From Paenibacillus sp. PL91 (GTDB lineage Bacteria; Bacillota; Bacilli; Paenibacillales; Paenibacillaceae): a stretch of DNA of 64,000 nt. Positions 8,376 through 16,167 of this stretch are shown piece by piece. The notes beneath the pieces are model-generated. The model searched no databases. It was not told where the DNA came from and saw only the letters and a list, made by a program, of their open reading frames with translations. Position 1 is the stretch's first letter; each line of letters starts with the position of its first letter. Position numbers and translations under genes: made by a program. The DNA is taken from assembly GCF_012935325.2 (NCBI RefSeq), contig NZ_JABBYG020000001.1:806001-870000 (forward strand). The letters are read 5' to 3'.

Positions 8376-9149
8376 TTAAGGTCGCTTCATCTTAAAGTTC
8401 ATGTAATGCAGCAGAAAGCCGCCATCGAGTCTAATATCTGACCCGTTGATATAGCGCGCCTCATCCGAGGAGAGGAACGTGACCAGCTCAGCCAAATCTT
8501 CATGACTGCCTAATACAGCATTAGGAACTTTAAATTCGTAATCGTCATACAGCGTAGAGATCGTGCTTTGAAATAGTTGGTCATCACCGCCTAGCGGGCC
8601 TAATTCGATCGTATTCACGCTGACGCCGTATCGGCCAAGCACGAGGGCTGCTTCCTTTGCGAGCATTTTGACCGCGCCTTTCGAAATGCTGTAGGTAAAG
8701 GCGGAGCCTGTAGGTTTCTCGGCATGAATAGAGGACACGAAAATAACTTTTCCCGCTTGCTTTCCCATCATTTGCTTGCCGACCGCTTGCGTACAAATAA
8801 ATGCGGACTTGGCATTTACCGCAACGCTTTGTACAAATGGCTCTTCATCGCTACATTCAATCGTACTTGGGTAAACATGGTTATTGTTGTGTATGAGAAC
8901 GTCCACTGTACCTAACTGCTGCTCGGCGAATTGAAGCATCTCAGTGACCTCTGCGCTATTGCAAAGGTCAATATTGACGACGATCGCTAGCAAGCTGGCT
9001 TCTTGAATCAACTCTAATTCCTCGGCAAGCGCCGACCCACCTGAATAACTGTTCAAAATAAAATGAGCACCGCTTTGCGCCAATCGTTTAATGATCGCTT
9101 TACCGCTGCCGCAGTCTGAATCCGTTATAAAAAAAAGCTTTTTTTGCAA
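8376..9149 (-). CDS. Divergent short-chain dehydrogenase/reductase, TTG start
   Basis: 257 residues if begun at the TTG at 9147-9149, which lies 9 bases after GGAGGGGG. The longer frame from 9272 adds a 41-residue N-terminus with no family match. The catalytic S140, Y153, K157 (YSISK) and the C-terminal NGSDIRLDGGFLL are intact. The cofactor loop is unusual: TDSDCGSG replaces TGxxxGxG (Gly to Asp at 10), and NNAG is replaced by HNNN. It may bind NAD(P) differently or act as a partner of the neighbouring SDR. It is the first gene of the minus-strand operon. Confidence 0.8.
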   Translation of the reverse strand: MQKKLFFITDSDCGSGKAIIKRLAQSGAHFILNSYSGGSALAEELELIQEASLLAIVVNIDLCNSAEVTEMLQFAEQQLGTVDVLIHNNNHVYPSTIECSDEEPFVQSVAVNAKSAFICTQAVGKQMMGKQAGKVIFVSSIHAEKPTGSAFTYSISKGAVKMLAKEAALVLGRYGVSVNTIELGPLGGDDQLFQSTISTLYDDYEFKVPNAVLGSHEDLAELVTFLSSDEARYINGSDIRLDGGFLLHYMNFKMKRP

Positions 9150-9372
9150 ATGCAACGACCCCCTCCATCCATGTAGACATAGGCTGAATAAAAACTCTTG
9201 TAGCTTTATCTTAGTAAGTTGACCCTCGTATGGCGATGACGTAAAGTTATGATTTTGTTTGTTTTTTTGCAAACGTCATTCAATCTCTCGAACCGTGTTA
9301 AAATAGGGATATAATACCAATTTATCATTTGGAAAACACGCCGATCCCAATGGTATTGAATAGGAGAGAATC

Positions 9373-10209
9373 ATGCACAAGCCAATTAAGAGAAGCCCAT
9401 TTCGAATTTATGCGGGTACCAAATATTATCGGCTCAAACGTTATTGGAGCTGGTTCACTGACAGCAGGAAGTACGCTAAGCGAATGCGAATTACGGATAA
9501 CGATTTATTGCCGCATGTCATTGCTGAGCATCGTACACCGCTCACCAGACAGCTGAAGGAAGTGGATCAATGGCTGCAGCATAACAAAGTGAAAAATCTG
9601 CAAATTGCAGCAAAGCGGTTAAACCATATCCTCATCAAACCTGGAGAAACCTTCTCTTATTGGCGTTTAATAGGCAATCCTACGAAAAGTAAAGGGTACC
9701 TAGACGGCATGATCTTGTTCTATGGAAAGGTTGTCACGGGAGTAGGGGGCGGCTTGTGCCAGTTGTCTAATTTAATCTATTGGATGACCTTGCATTCGCC
9801 GCTTACGGTTACCGAGAGGTACCGGCATAGCTATGATGTTTTTCCTGATTCGGGGCGCACGCAGCCTTTTGGCAGCGGAGCAACCTGTGCGTATAATTAT
9901 TTGGATTTACAGATCGAGAATCAGACTCAGCAATGCTACCAATTAGTCGTTTATTTGACGGATACGCACTTGGTAGGGGAATGGCGATCGGTTGCCTCAG
10001 CCGTTAATACCTATCAAGTCTACGAAAAGGAACACTGGATTACACAAGAGTTTTGGGGAGCTTATATAAGACACAATACGATTTATCGGAAAGTGTTTAA
10101 TGCGGACCAGGAGCAGCTTTCAGACGAGTTTATTACTGAAAATCATGCCATTATGATGTATGAGCCGCTATTGACTGCTGGAGAATATTTTTCGAACGAT
10201 AGCAAGTAA
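9373..10209 (+). CDS. VanW family protein
   Basis: 278 residues. The VanW core is clear: GETFSYWRLIGNPTKSKGY, the Gly-rich GKVVTGVGGGLCQLSNLIY, RHSYDVFPDSGRTQPFGSGA and TCAYNYLDLQI. No signal peptide or membrane segment is evident. VanW occurs in some vancomycin-resistance clusters and alone in many Firmicutes; its biochemical role is unsettled and no other van gene is nearby. AGGAGAG precedes the ATG. The next gene starts 25 bp later, so the two were probably co-transcribed before that gene was interrupted. Confidence 0.9.
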   Translation: MHKPIKRSPFRIYAGTKYYRLKRYWSWFTDSRKYAKRMRITDNDLLPHVIAEHRTPLTRQLKEVDQWLQHNKVKNLQIAAKRLNHILIKPGETFSYWRLIGNPTKSKGYLDGMILFYGKVVTGVGGGLCQLSNLIYWMTLHSPLTVTERYRHSYDVFPDSGRTQPFGSGATCAYNYLDLQIENQTQQCYQLVVYLTDTHLVGEWRSVASAVNTYQVYEKEHWITQEFWGAYIRHNTIYRKVFNADQEQLSDEFITENHAIMMYEPLLTAGEYFSNDSK

Positions 10210-10234
10210 TCTAACGATTTTAAGGAGGTAATCT

Positions 10235-10411
10235 ATGCGGAAAGCAAAAAAAACGATTCTAATCTCTTTAATCGGCCTATTTATTATTTTCATTTATGTG
10301 CCTATCCTGATCAGCTATGCAAACTATCGCTCAATCAAGATAAACAATGAAAATGCAGACCAATTTATACATCATTTAGGGGCGGTCGTACAGAAAAAAG
10401 ATTCGTTTGAA
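10235..10411 (+). pseudogene. 5' part (59 codons) of a small membrane-anchored protein gene split by a mobile element
   Basis: AAGGAGGT precedes ATG. The 59 codons encode a basic start and one membrane helix (ILISLIGLFIIFIYVPILI), then a short outer segment ending in KKDSFE. Exactly after codon 59 the mobile element begins; the reading frame runs eight more codons into the element and stops at 10435. Joining base 10411 to 12574 restores one continuous frame of 174 residues. The product family is not recognised beyond being a single-pass membrane or exported protein. Confidence 0.88.
10407..10411. repeat. Target-site duplication TTGAA, left copy
   Basis: TTGAA directly precedes the TGTTCA terminus and is repeated exactly at 12569-12573 after the other terminus. 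Confidence 0.9.
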
Positions 10412-10419
10412 TGTTCAGA

Positions 10420-10595
10420 GAAAATAAAGTGGTAGACTGAAAAATAAAGTATTAGACTGGGAAAATAAAGTATTAGACTGAGAAATAAAGTATTAGACTC
10501 GTAAAATTAAGTTGTTGACTGGCGAACCTGCTACACGGCCTCCTGCAGCTCCAGAAACTGGCCGGCGAGTTCGTATAAAATAAAGTGTTCGACTG
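10420..10595 (+). repeat. Left-end array of six transposase-binding-like sites
   Basis: Direct copies of a 20-bp unit with consensus GAAAATAAAGTATTAGACTG start at 10420, 10440, 10461, 10481, 10502 and 10576. The first five abut each other with a 20-21 bp period, so they fall on the same DNA face after every two helical turns. The sixth is 74 bp further in. Sites 5 and 6 are the most diverged (AAAATTAAGTTGTTGACTG and AAAATAAAGTGTTCGACTG). Confidence 0.9.
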
Positions 10596-10611
10596 ATAGT
10601 CTGCGTAAGCG

Positions 10612-11223
10612 TTAACCTAAAGGCGCTGTCGGCGAGTCGTTTATATATTCATCGCAATTGCTATACAACCCCAGACCATTCATTACATAGGGACGAACAA
10701 TGTCTATAAGTAAATCGGTTCGATTATTTTCTCCAACAGTTAACCAATAATGCGCAGCGCCATAGATCGCTGAGCCTGTCATAGCCGAAATGATCTTTGT
10801 ATGGTGGCGGTCCGTATAGTGCCCTTTCGAAAAAATGCTTTCAATTATTTGCTGCAACATCTTCTTTACCTTTTCATCCACAAGCGCAGCAATCGATTTG
10901 GAATCCATTCTGCATACCTGATAAAAATCCACTATGTAGTGGTGTGTCAGCAAGATCAACTGGTCACATATTTCAATTGTAAACTCCCGCGCATTCATCA
11001 CTTGCTCGGGAATCATCTCACGAAAAACCTGTTCTGTGATTTCTTCAAGCAAAGCATATTTATCTTCATAATGGGCATAAAAGGTGGCACGGTTAATGGT
11101 AGCTTTCTGTGCGATATCCTTTATGGCTATTGCATCAAATTCTTTACTCCGCAACAAATCTCTGAATGCTTCCCTTATTAACTGTCGTGTGCGCAAAACC
11201 CTTGGATCTTGCTGATTTACCAT
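10612..11223 (-). CDS. TetR/AcrR family regulator (element cargo)
   Basis: 203 residues from ATG 11221-11223, which has AAGGGG 8 bases upstream; the longer frame to 11304 adds an unconvincing N-terminus. The helix-turn-helix is clear in the first 50 residues: TRQLIREAFRDLL, then IKDIAQKATINRATFYAHY. The remaining all-helical part would bind an effector. It is divergent from the panE-like gene, with 160 bp between the starts, so control of that gene and itself is likely. The gene lies wholly inside the mobile element and is more A+T-rich than the surrounding genes. Confidence 0.88.
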   Translation of the reverse strand: MVNQQDPRVLRTRQLIREAFRDLLRSKEFDAIAIKDIAQKATINRATFYAHYEDKYALLEEITEQVFREMIPEQVMNAREFTIEICDQLILLTHHYIVDFYQVCRMDSKSIAALVDEKVKKMLQQIIESIFSKGHYTDRHHTKIISAMTGSAIYGAAHYWLTVGENNRTDLLIDIVRPYVMNGLGLYSNCDEYINDSPTAPLG

Positions 11224-11383
11224 ATGCATATCCCCTTCTAAAACATCAAATATCACAATGTGTTGTCTATGCAACTTTCCACTGAATCTGCCTGTTGAAT
11301 TCATAAGAATACAGTAATATTATTTTACCAGACAGATGTTGCTTAAACAATTTGTGACGAATTTACTGAAAGGAAGGAACATA

Positions 11384-12289
11384 ATGAACACAAAAAAGAG
11401 ACTTTTGATATTTGGTGCTGGTGTGATTGGTAGTGTATACGCTCTCCGATTTGCACAGTACGGACTGGACGTAACAATGCTGGCGCGAGGAAAGAGACTG
11501 GATGCACTGAAAAGGAACGGACTGCGATACAACGATAATGGAACAATAAAGCAAATACCGATCAAGACGATAGAAAAGCTTGATAACGACGACATTTATG
11601 ATTTTATTTTTGTTCCAGTACGATATGATCAGGCCGAATCTGCCCTAACTGTGATCAAGAATAATCAGAGCAAATCCATTGTCACCTTGACCAACACCAT
11701 TGGATATGACAGCTGGCTTGAAATCGTGGGGGACAGGTTACTCCCAGGATTCCCGGGGGCGGGTGGAGACATCAAAGAGGATGTTCTATATGCCCAATTC
11801 GGTTCCGAAAAACATCAAGGAACCATTTTTGGTGAAATAAATGGATTGACTACCGAAAGAGTGAAAGAGCTTGCCCAAATATTTGAATCGGTGGATTTGC
11901 ATTATGAAATCCAAAAAGACATTCAGGCATTCCATATTTCACATACTGCATTGGCTATCGTCAACAAGCATTTCTATACGAATGACGGAATGGTGGATTT
12001 AGAGTCAGCAAGGAGTGTAAGCACTCTAAGCAAGATCGCCGCAGATATTAAACAAAACATTCACCTGGTAGAGCAAGCCGGAATTCCGGTAATCCCACCC
12101 GAAACAAAGGCAATGGGGGAATTACCCGAAAACGATATTATTTACCGTTACCACCAGATGCTCAACAATGACTTTATTATTGATGTAAAGTTTGGGAACC
12201 ATGCCGTCAGCCAAAAAGCAGAAATAATGTTATTAGATGAAATGTTTCATAAAAGATATCAAAATGGTGATGACATCACCATAGACTAA
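11384..12289 (+). CDS. Ketopantoate reductase-like (ApbA/PanE) dehydrogenase (element cargo)
   Basis: 301 residues from the ATG after AAAGGAAGGAAC; the 16 codons upstream have no ribosome-binding site. A Rossmann motif GAGVIGSVYALRFAQYG opens the protein, followed by DVTMLARGKR (NADPH 2'-phosphate region). The middle and C-terminal half contain the helical domain seen in PanE-type enzymes (TNTIGYDSWLEIVGD, IPVIPPETKAMGEL). Closest functional class is NADPH-dependent 2-oxo acid reductase. Many family members are not true PanE, and a lone, regulated copy on a mobile element is more likely an accessory detoxification or catabolic enzyme; that is inference. Confidence 0.8.
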   Translation: MNTKKRLLIFGAGVIGSVYALRFAQYGLDVTMLARGKRLDALKRNGLRYNDNGTIKQIPIKTIEKLDNDDIYDFIFVPVRYDQAESALTVIKNNQSKSIVTLTNTIGYDSWLEIVGDRLLPGFPGAGGDIKEDVLYAQFGSEKHQGTIFGEINGLTTERVKELAQIFESVDLHYEIQKDIQAFHISHTALAIVNKHFYTNDGMVDLESARSVSTLSKIAADIKQNIHLVEQAGIPVIPPETKAMGELPENDIIYRYHQMLNNDFIIDVKFGNHAVSQKAEIMLLDEMFHKRYQNGDDITID

Positions 12290-12403
12290 ACATAGGACTG
12301 CAAACCGGATACTGAAGTAACCATAGTGGCATAGTGGCATCTAAGATAAATGATTGGGTTCTTCCTATTCAATATGTTTGAACTCTAATGGGAAACAATA
12401 GCT

Positions 12404-12466
12404 CAATAAAACAGCGGTAGTCTAGGACTTTATTTTCTCGTCCAATGCTACCGCTGTTTTTTATTG
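12404..12466 (+). terminator. Terminator of the element cargo, enclosing a right-end transposase site
   Basis: CAATAAAACAGCGGTAG (12404-12420) pairs with 12448-12466, which contains CTACCGCTG followed by TTTTTTATTG. The 27-base loop contains the innermost right-end repeat (12418-12437). Confidence 0.85.
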
Positions 12467-12560
12467 AGGGTCAGTCTAAAACTTATTTTTCGAAAGCTGC
12501 TGATTTCGTATTTCTAAAACACGCGTCGGATCAGCAACTCCAGTCTAAAACTTTATTTTC
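12418..12560 (-). repeat. Right-end array of three transposase-binding-like sites
   Basis: Inverted copies of the 20-bp unit lie at 12541-12560 (CAGTCTAAAACTTTATTTTC), 12472-12491 and 12418-12437. They are spaced 54-69 bp apart, unlike the packed left end. This left/right asymmetry (few spaced sites against many packed sites) matches the organisation of Tn7-like ends. Confidence 0.9.
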
Positions 12561-12568
12561 AATGAACA

Positions 12569-12573
12569 TTGAA
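12569..12573. repeat. Target-site duplication TTGAA, right copy
   Basis: Directly follows the TGAACA right terminus and repeats 10407-10411 exactly. Confidence 0.9.
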
Positions 12574-12921
12574 ATGACGGAGGTAGCTTCTTTCGATTGG
12601 GATCATATGTATATGTTTCAACCGTATCTCTCACGGGACGAGATGGAAAAAGCAACGGGGACGAAATGGACGACAGAAACTTCATATTTCGCTTATTTGG
12701 AAAATGAGTTTTTTATGGGGGATTTCCCTTTGCTTGATGAATCCATTCATAAGCTCGTGTTTGTAAAATCCGATGAGGTCGTGCTAGACGTAACGCTAGA
12801 CCGCTTCATAGCAGATTTTACATCAAGCGATAGAAGGGTTGAAAGATCGGATTCCAAATTTATCATTAAGAGGACGAAGGATCATTTTAATCGTTTAAGC
12901 AATGCTAGCATGAATGAATAG
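12574..12921 (+). pseudogene. 3' part (115 codons) of the interrupted membrane-anchored protein gene
   Basis: Continues in frame from base 10411 when the element and one TTGAA are removed. The segment begins MTEVASFDWDHMYMFQPYLS and encodes the soluble, extracytoplasmic part; acidic and aromatic residues cluster around FDWDHMYMF. No family name is offered. An ATG happens to fall at its first codon, so a truncated cytoplasmic fragment could still be made, but without the membrane anchor. The open frame extends upstream through the element end to 12445, which is fortuitous. Confidence 0.85.
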
Positions 12922-12948
12922 TTATTAAAAAGCCAAGAAAATCAGCGA

Positions 12949-12985
12949 GACAGTCTAGAGCTACGCATTCGTGATCTAGACTGTC
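12949..12985. terminator. Hairpin between convergent genes
   Basis: GACAGTCTAGA pairs perfectly with TCTAGACTGTC (11 bp, 15-base loop). There is no T-run on either side, so its terminator role is tentative. Confidence 0.45.
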
Positions 12986-13013
12986 ATGTGGAAAACGTTC
13001 AAGCAGTCTTACA

Positions 13014-13544
13014 TTAGGAAGCAGGAGGCAACTCCGTCTGCGTCGCCTTAGCATATCCCTCTTTATACGTTTCGTCGATGATCTGGCGAATTCGTTCGGC
13101 TTCAATGCCGCTTGCTTTCATTGCAGCTGCCGTTACCGCAATTTCAATGCATACGCCGCAGCGTGTGCCGTGATCATCCCAGATGACAGAGCCATCATCA
13201 TTCTGCTTCGCGATGAAGCAATTTAGGTTGCTCATATGGCCTGCGCTTTCGCCGCAGCCGCAATAACAAGGAATATAGGGCAAAATATCTGTTACGGTTG
13301 CTGCGGTTTTATAAGCCGTTTGCACCGTTGGTGTAGCTCCTTCCAAGAAAGTCGGAAGCACGCTTAGCGAGGCTGTTTTCTCTTGCAGATCGCCAGATGC
13401 GGTTTGATGATGGCCATGATCCGCATTATGCACTTCACCGGCTTCATTCGTCTGTTTATTTGAATTCGCAGCGCTGCCGCAAGCGCTAAGCAGCAAGGAG
13501 GATAAAACAACGGAATAGATAGTCGTTAAAGCTAATCGTTTCAG
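13014..13544 (-). CDS. PCYCGC-motif lipoprotein, apparently initiated at CTG
   Basis: 176 residues. A canonical lipoprotein signal peptide, KRLALTTIYSVVLSS then LLLSAC, is encoded only if translation begins at the CTG at 13542-13544. An in-frame TAA lies immediately upstream of it, AAGGAG lies 9 bases before it, and the first ATG/GTG/TTG is a TTG inside the signal peptide at 13496. The mature part has the family motif IPCYCGCGESAGHMSN and further Cys pairs (LNCFI, RCGVCIEIA), suggesting metal or redox function outside the cell. A His-rich patch (HNADHGHHQ) follows the lipidated Cys. The function of the family is not established. Confidence 0.8.
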   Translation of the reverse strand: MKRLALTTIYSVVLSSLLLSACGSAANSNKQTNEAGEVHNADHGHHQTASGDLQEKTASLSVLPTFLEGATPTVQTAYKTAATVTDILPYIPCYCGCGESAGHMSNLNCFIAKQNDDGSVIWDDHGTRCGVCIEIAVTAAAMKASGIEAERIRQIIDETYKEGYAKATQTELPPAS

Positions 13545-13695
13545 TTAAAGCCACTCCTTTTTGATGGGGTGGCTACATTATATCATTTTCAAATATTAAA
13601 AGATTGGCGCATATGGTACTATTAATTGACAATTCAAAAATGATGGATCTGGTTGCTTCATTCGTATTATTCCATTAAGCAAAGGAGCGAATATC

Positions 13696-14703
13696 ATGAA
13701 GGTATTGTTTATTGGCGGGACAGGCTTAATAAGCGAGGCAGTATCGAAGCATGCGATTGCGCGCGGAATCGAGCTTTATCTCTTTAATAGAGGGAAGCGG
13801 GACGACTTCGTGCCAGAGGGCGCTAAGACCATAATCGGCGACATTAGGGATCCCAAAGCTGCGGCTGCGGCGCTCGAAGGCTTTGAGTTCGACGTTGTCG
13901 TTGACTGGATTGCGTTCACGCCTGAACATGTAAGCGTAGACATTGAGCTGTTCAGGGGACGAGTGAAGCAATATATATTCATCAGCTCGGCTTCGGCCTA
14001 TCAGAAGCCGCCCAAGCACTATATTATAACCGAAGAAGCAACGCCGCTTGAAAATCAGTACTGGCAGTACTCGCGCGATAAGATAGCATGCGAGCAGCTG
14101 CTGTATGAAGAACAGGCAGCTACCGGTTTTCCAGTCACAATAGTAAGACCGTCATTTACTTACGGTGACACGATGATACCTGCTGCATTGAATAGCTGGC
14201 CGCATCCTTGGTCGCTTGTTGCCCGGATAAGAGCAGGCTTGCCCGTTATTGTACATGGTGACGGTTCATCGCTTTGGACGATGACGCACAATACCGATTT
14301 TGCCAAAGGCTTTGTCGGGTTGCTTGGACGAGAGGAAGCGATTGGAGAAGCGTATCATATTACCTCTGATGAAGTACTAACCTGGAATCAGATTTACGAG
14401 GCTATCGGCGATGCTGCTGGCGCTGAACCGAAGCTTGTTCATATTTCGACCGATTTTCTCATTTCACATGACCCCGAGCTTGTGGGAGGTCTTCTTGGAG
14501 ACAAAGCGGTTACGAGCGTGTTCGATAACAGCAAGATCAAAAGGCTAGTTCCTGAATTCGAGGCGACGACCTCGTTTGCGGAAGGCATTAAGCAAACGGT
14601 AGCGTGGTTTGAGGCTCATCCTGAGCGATGCAGCGAGGACAAGGAATGGAATGAGCAGATGGATTCGATTATTGCTGCCCATGCGGCCGGCTACAAAAAA
14701 TAG
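13696..14703 (+). CDS. NAD-dependent epimerase/dehydratase (extended SDR)
   Basis: 335 residues. GGTGLIS at the N-terminus is the extended-SDR cofactor motif. The active site has IFISSAS (98-100) and Y125-K129 (YSRDK). DVVVDWIAFTPEHV and TIVRPSFTYGDT follow the usual order of nucleotide-sugar epimerase-like proteins. The C-terminal half would define the substrate and gives no clear match. It stands alone with its own ribosome-binding site (AAAGGAG) and terminator, so context gives no clue to pathway. Confidence 0.88.
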   Translation: MKVLFIGGTGLISEAVSKHAIARGIELYLFNRGKRDDFVPEGAKTIIGDIRDPKAAAAALEGFEFDVVVDWIAFTPEHVSVDIELFRGRVKQYIFISSASAYQKPPKHYIITEEATPLENQYWQYSRDKIACEQLLYEEQAATGFPVTIVRPSFTYGDTMIPAALNSWPHPWSLVARIRAGLPVIVHGDGSSLWTMTHNTDFAKGFVGLLGREEAIGEAYHITSDEVLTWNQIYEAIGDAAGAEPKLVHISTDFLISHDPELVGGLLGDKAVTSVFDNSKIKRLVPEFEATTSFAEGIKQTVAWFEAHPERCSEDKEWNEQMDSIIAAHAAGYKK

Positions 14704-14720
14704 GCCAATAACGATACAAA

Positions 14721-14754
14721 AAGCTCTTATTCTCTAGGGAATAAGAGCTTTTTT
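14721..14754 (+). terminator. Intrinsic terminator after the epimerase
   Basis: AAGCTCTTATTC pairs with GAATAAGAGCTT, followed by TTTT. Confidence 0.92.
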
Positions 14755-14983
14755 GTGTCTATATAGAAGTACCAAAAACGTGACGATAGCCAAGTGGAAT
14801 TTGTTTAATTTTTTCTCATAATTAGCAAATGCACGGAAAGAAGGTTAAAAACTCGTCTTTTGGAGCAGGCATCGACATATAATCTTCACAGACCGTCCAC
14901 TTTTTATTTGTATCTGCGAATTCTTGCCATCTCATTTATATCGCAACAGGCATCTTACATTAATTTAAGGGAGTGGTACTATT

Positions 14984-16090
14984 ATGCGTAAAAAGTTGAA
15001 TCAGCAATTGTTCGTTTACCTGCTTATTTTATCGTTAGTCATAACATTAGGCATGTATGTGAAACCTTTAGATAAGGACGCTAAGGTAGGTTCGGTCGTT
15101 CATTCGCAGGAGATCATTGAACCAGTAGTCAGCAACATCCTGCTTACTGACGCAAGCGAGTCCCCAAGCCCAAATCCAATCGCTGCTTCCATCGCTTTAC
15201 CCATCCCTTCACCGATACCCATTCCTTCCGATAACGGAGCACCGATTAATAAGGTCGGGGAGCCTCCAATTACCTCTCCAAATAATCAAACACAGACAGT
15301 TGAAGCACCTGAAGATGCAAAAGAGCAAGCAAATACATATGAGGTTACCGCATATTATCTAAACGTTCGAACTAAACCGAGCGCAAAATCGAGCATCATA
15401 AAGGTCATCGAGCAAGGAACAACCTTACAAGTAACAGCAGTAGCCGATAACGGCTGGCTTGAGCTTCAAGATGGAGGATATATACATGGCGGTTATGCTA
15501 AAAAAGTGAAAGAGAAAGGGAAAGTATCGATTTTGTCCCTTCCCGCCGCAAGCCATCGTCAACCGACAAACGCATTCAACGATAGCAGCACGGAGAGTGC
15601 GCTGCAATCCGAAAGTATAGATGAAGAAGCAGTGGAAAAAGAAGAGGAAGAGCTGAGCAAGCCCACCTCGATCGTGAAATCGGATTCTGGCCTAACGGAG
15701 GAGCATATTTCAAAAATATTTGAAGGCACCGCGCTATCCGGGCATGATTTGGAACAAGCTATCCTTGAAATTGAAGAGGAGTATGGCATAAACGCTTATT
15801 TCACGATTGCCGTCATGAAGCTGGAGAGCGGCAATGGCAAAAGCAAACTAGCTAAGAGCAAAAATAATTTATTTGGCTTAAATGCGATAGATGGCGATAA
15901 GTACAACAAAGCGTTCAGCTTTAAAACAAAAGGAGACAGCGTACGAAAATTCGGACAGCTCCTGTCTAAAAACTACGTCGGCAAAGGGCTGACCACGATC
16001 GAGAAGGTCGCAAGAAAATATTGCCCCGCCAATTCGAAATGGTCGGGCTTAGTAAAAAGTATTATGAAAAGCGATTATCGAAAGCTGTAA
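14984..16090 (+). CDS. Secreted or anchored glucosaminidase with SH3b domain
   Basis: 368 residues: basic start and one hydrophobic segment (9-26, signal peptide or anchor), a Pro/Ser/Thr-rich linker (55-110), a bacterial SH3 domain (about 120-175, YYLNVRTKPSAKSSIIKVIE) that would bind the wall, a charged linker, and a C-terminal mannosyl-glycoprotein endo-beta-N-acetylglucosaminidase-like domain (about 238-368). The likely catalytic Glu is E281 in MKLESGNG, followed by the family motif KNNLFGL. It probably cleaves peptidoglycan glycan strands in wall turnover. GGGAG precedes the ATG. Confidence 0.9.
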   Translation: MRKKLNQQLFVYLLILSLVITLGMYVKPLDKDAKVGSVVHSQEIIEPVVSNILLTDASESPSPNPIAASIALPIPSPIPIPSDNGAPINKVGEPPITSPNNQTQTVEAPEDAKEQANTYEVTAYYLNVRTKPSAKSSIIKVIEQGTTLQVTAVADNGWLELQDGGYIHGGYAKKVKEKGKVSILSLPAASHRQPTNAFNDSSTESALQSESIDEEAVEKEEEELSKPTSIVKSDSGLTEEHISKIFEGTALSGHDLEQAILEIEEEYGINAYFTIAVMKLESGNGKSKLAKSKNNLFGLNAIDGDKYNKAFSFKTKGDSVRKFGQLLSKNYVGKGLTTIEKVARKYCPANSKWSGLVKSIMKSDYRKL

Positions 16091-16167
16091 CTTGGCATTT
16101 TATGATCAAATATGGTATTTTCATCTCCTAGGAAACTTTTGTAAAGGATACATAGGAGGTCACCAGC

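Larger units (their letters stand above)
10412..12568. mobile_element. Transposase-less element with Tn7-like/Tn5053-like multi-site ends, carrying tetR and a panE-like gene
   Basis: A 2,157-bp insertion. Both ends start with TGTTCA, then two variable bases, then a 20-bp site: the outermost 28 bp match at 24 positions as inverted repeats. Inside lie further copies of the site, six at the left end and three at the right. The insertion is flanked by a 5-bp duplication, TTGAA. A TGT terminus, an 8-bp tip, asymmetric arrays of about 20-bp sites and a 5-bp duplication are the hallmarks of Tn7-like and Tn5053/Tn552-like DDE transposons, whose transposases bind such arrays. No transposase is encoded, so it must have moved in trans. 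Cargo is one TetR regulator and one ketopantoate-reductase-like enzyme. Which of the families supplied the transposase cannot be told from the ends alone. Confidence 0.88.

Noticed and set aside
10420..10595. CRISPR array
   Set aside because: The units are contiguous 20-21 bp repeats without spacers, also occur inverted at 12418-12560, and no cas genes are present.
12445..12573. N-terminal extension of the 12574 fragment as part of a real gene
   Set aside because: These codons are the right end of the mobile element (inverted transposase sites and terminator) read by chance in frame; the true upstream sequence is at 10235-10411.
13696..14703. UDP-glucose 4-epimerase assignment for the extended SDR
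   Set aside because: Cofactor and Tyr-Lys motifs fit the superfamily, but nothing in the C-terminal half or in the neighbours supports a specific sugar nucleotide.
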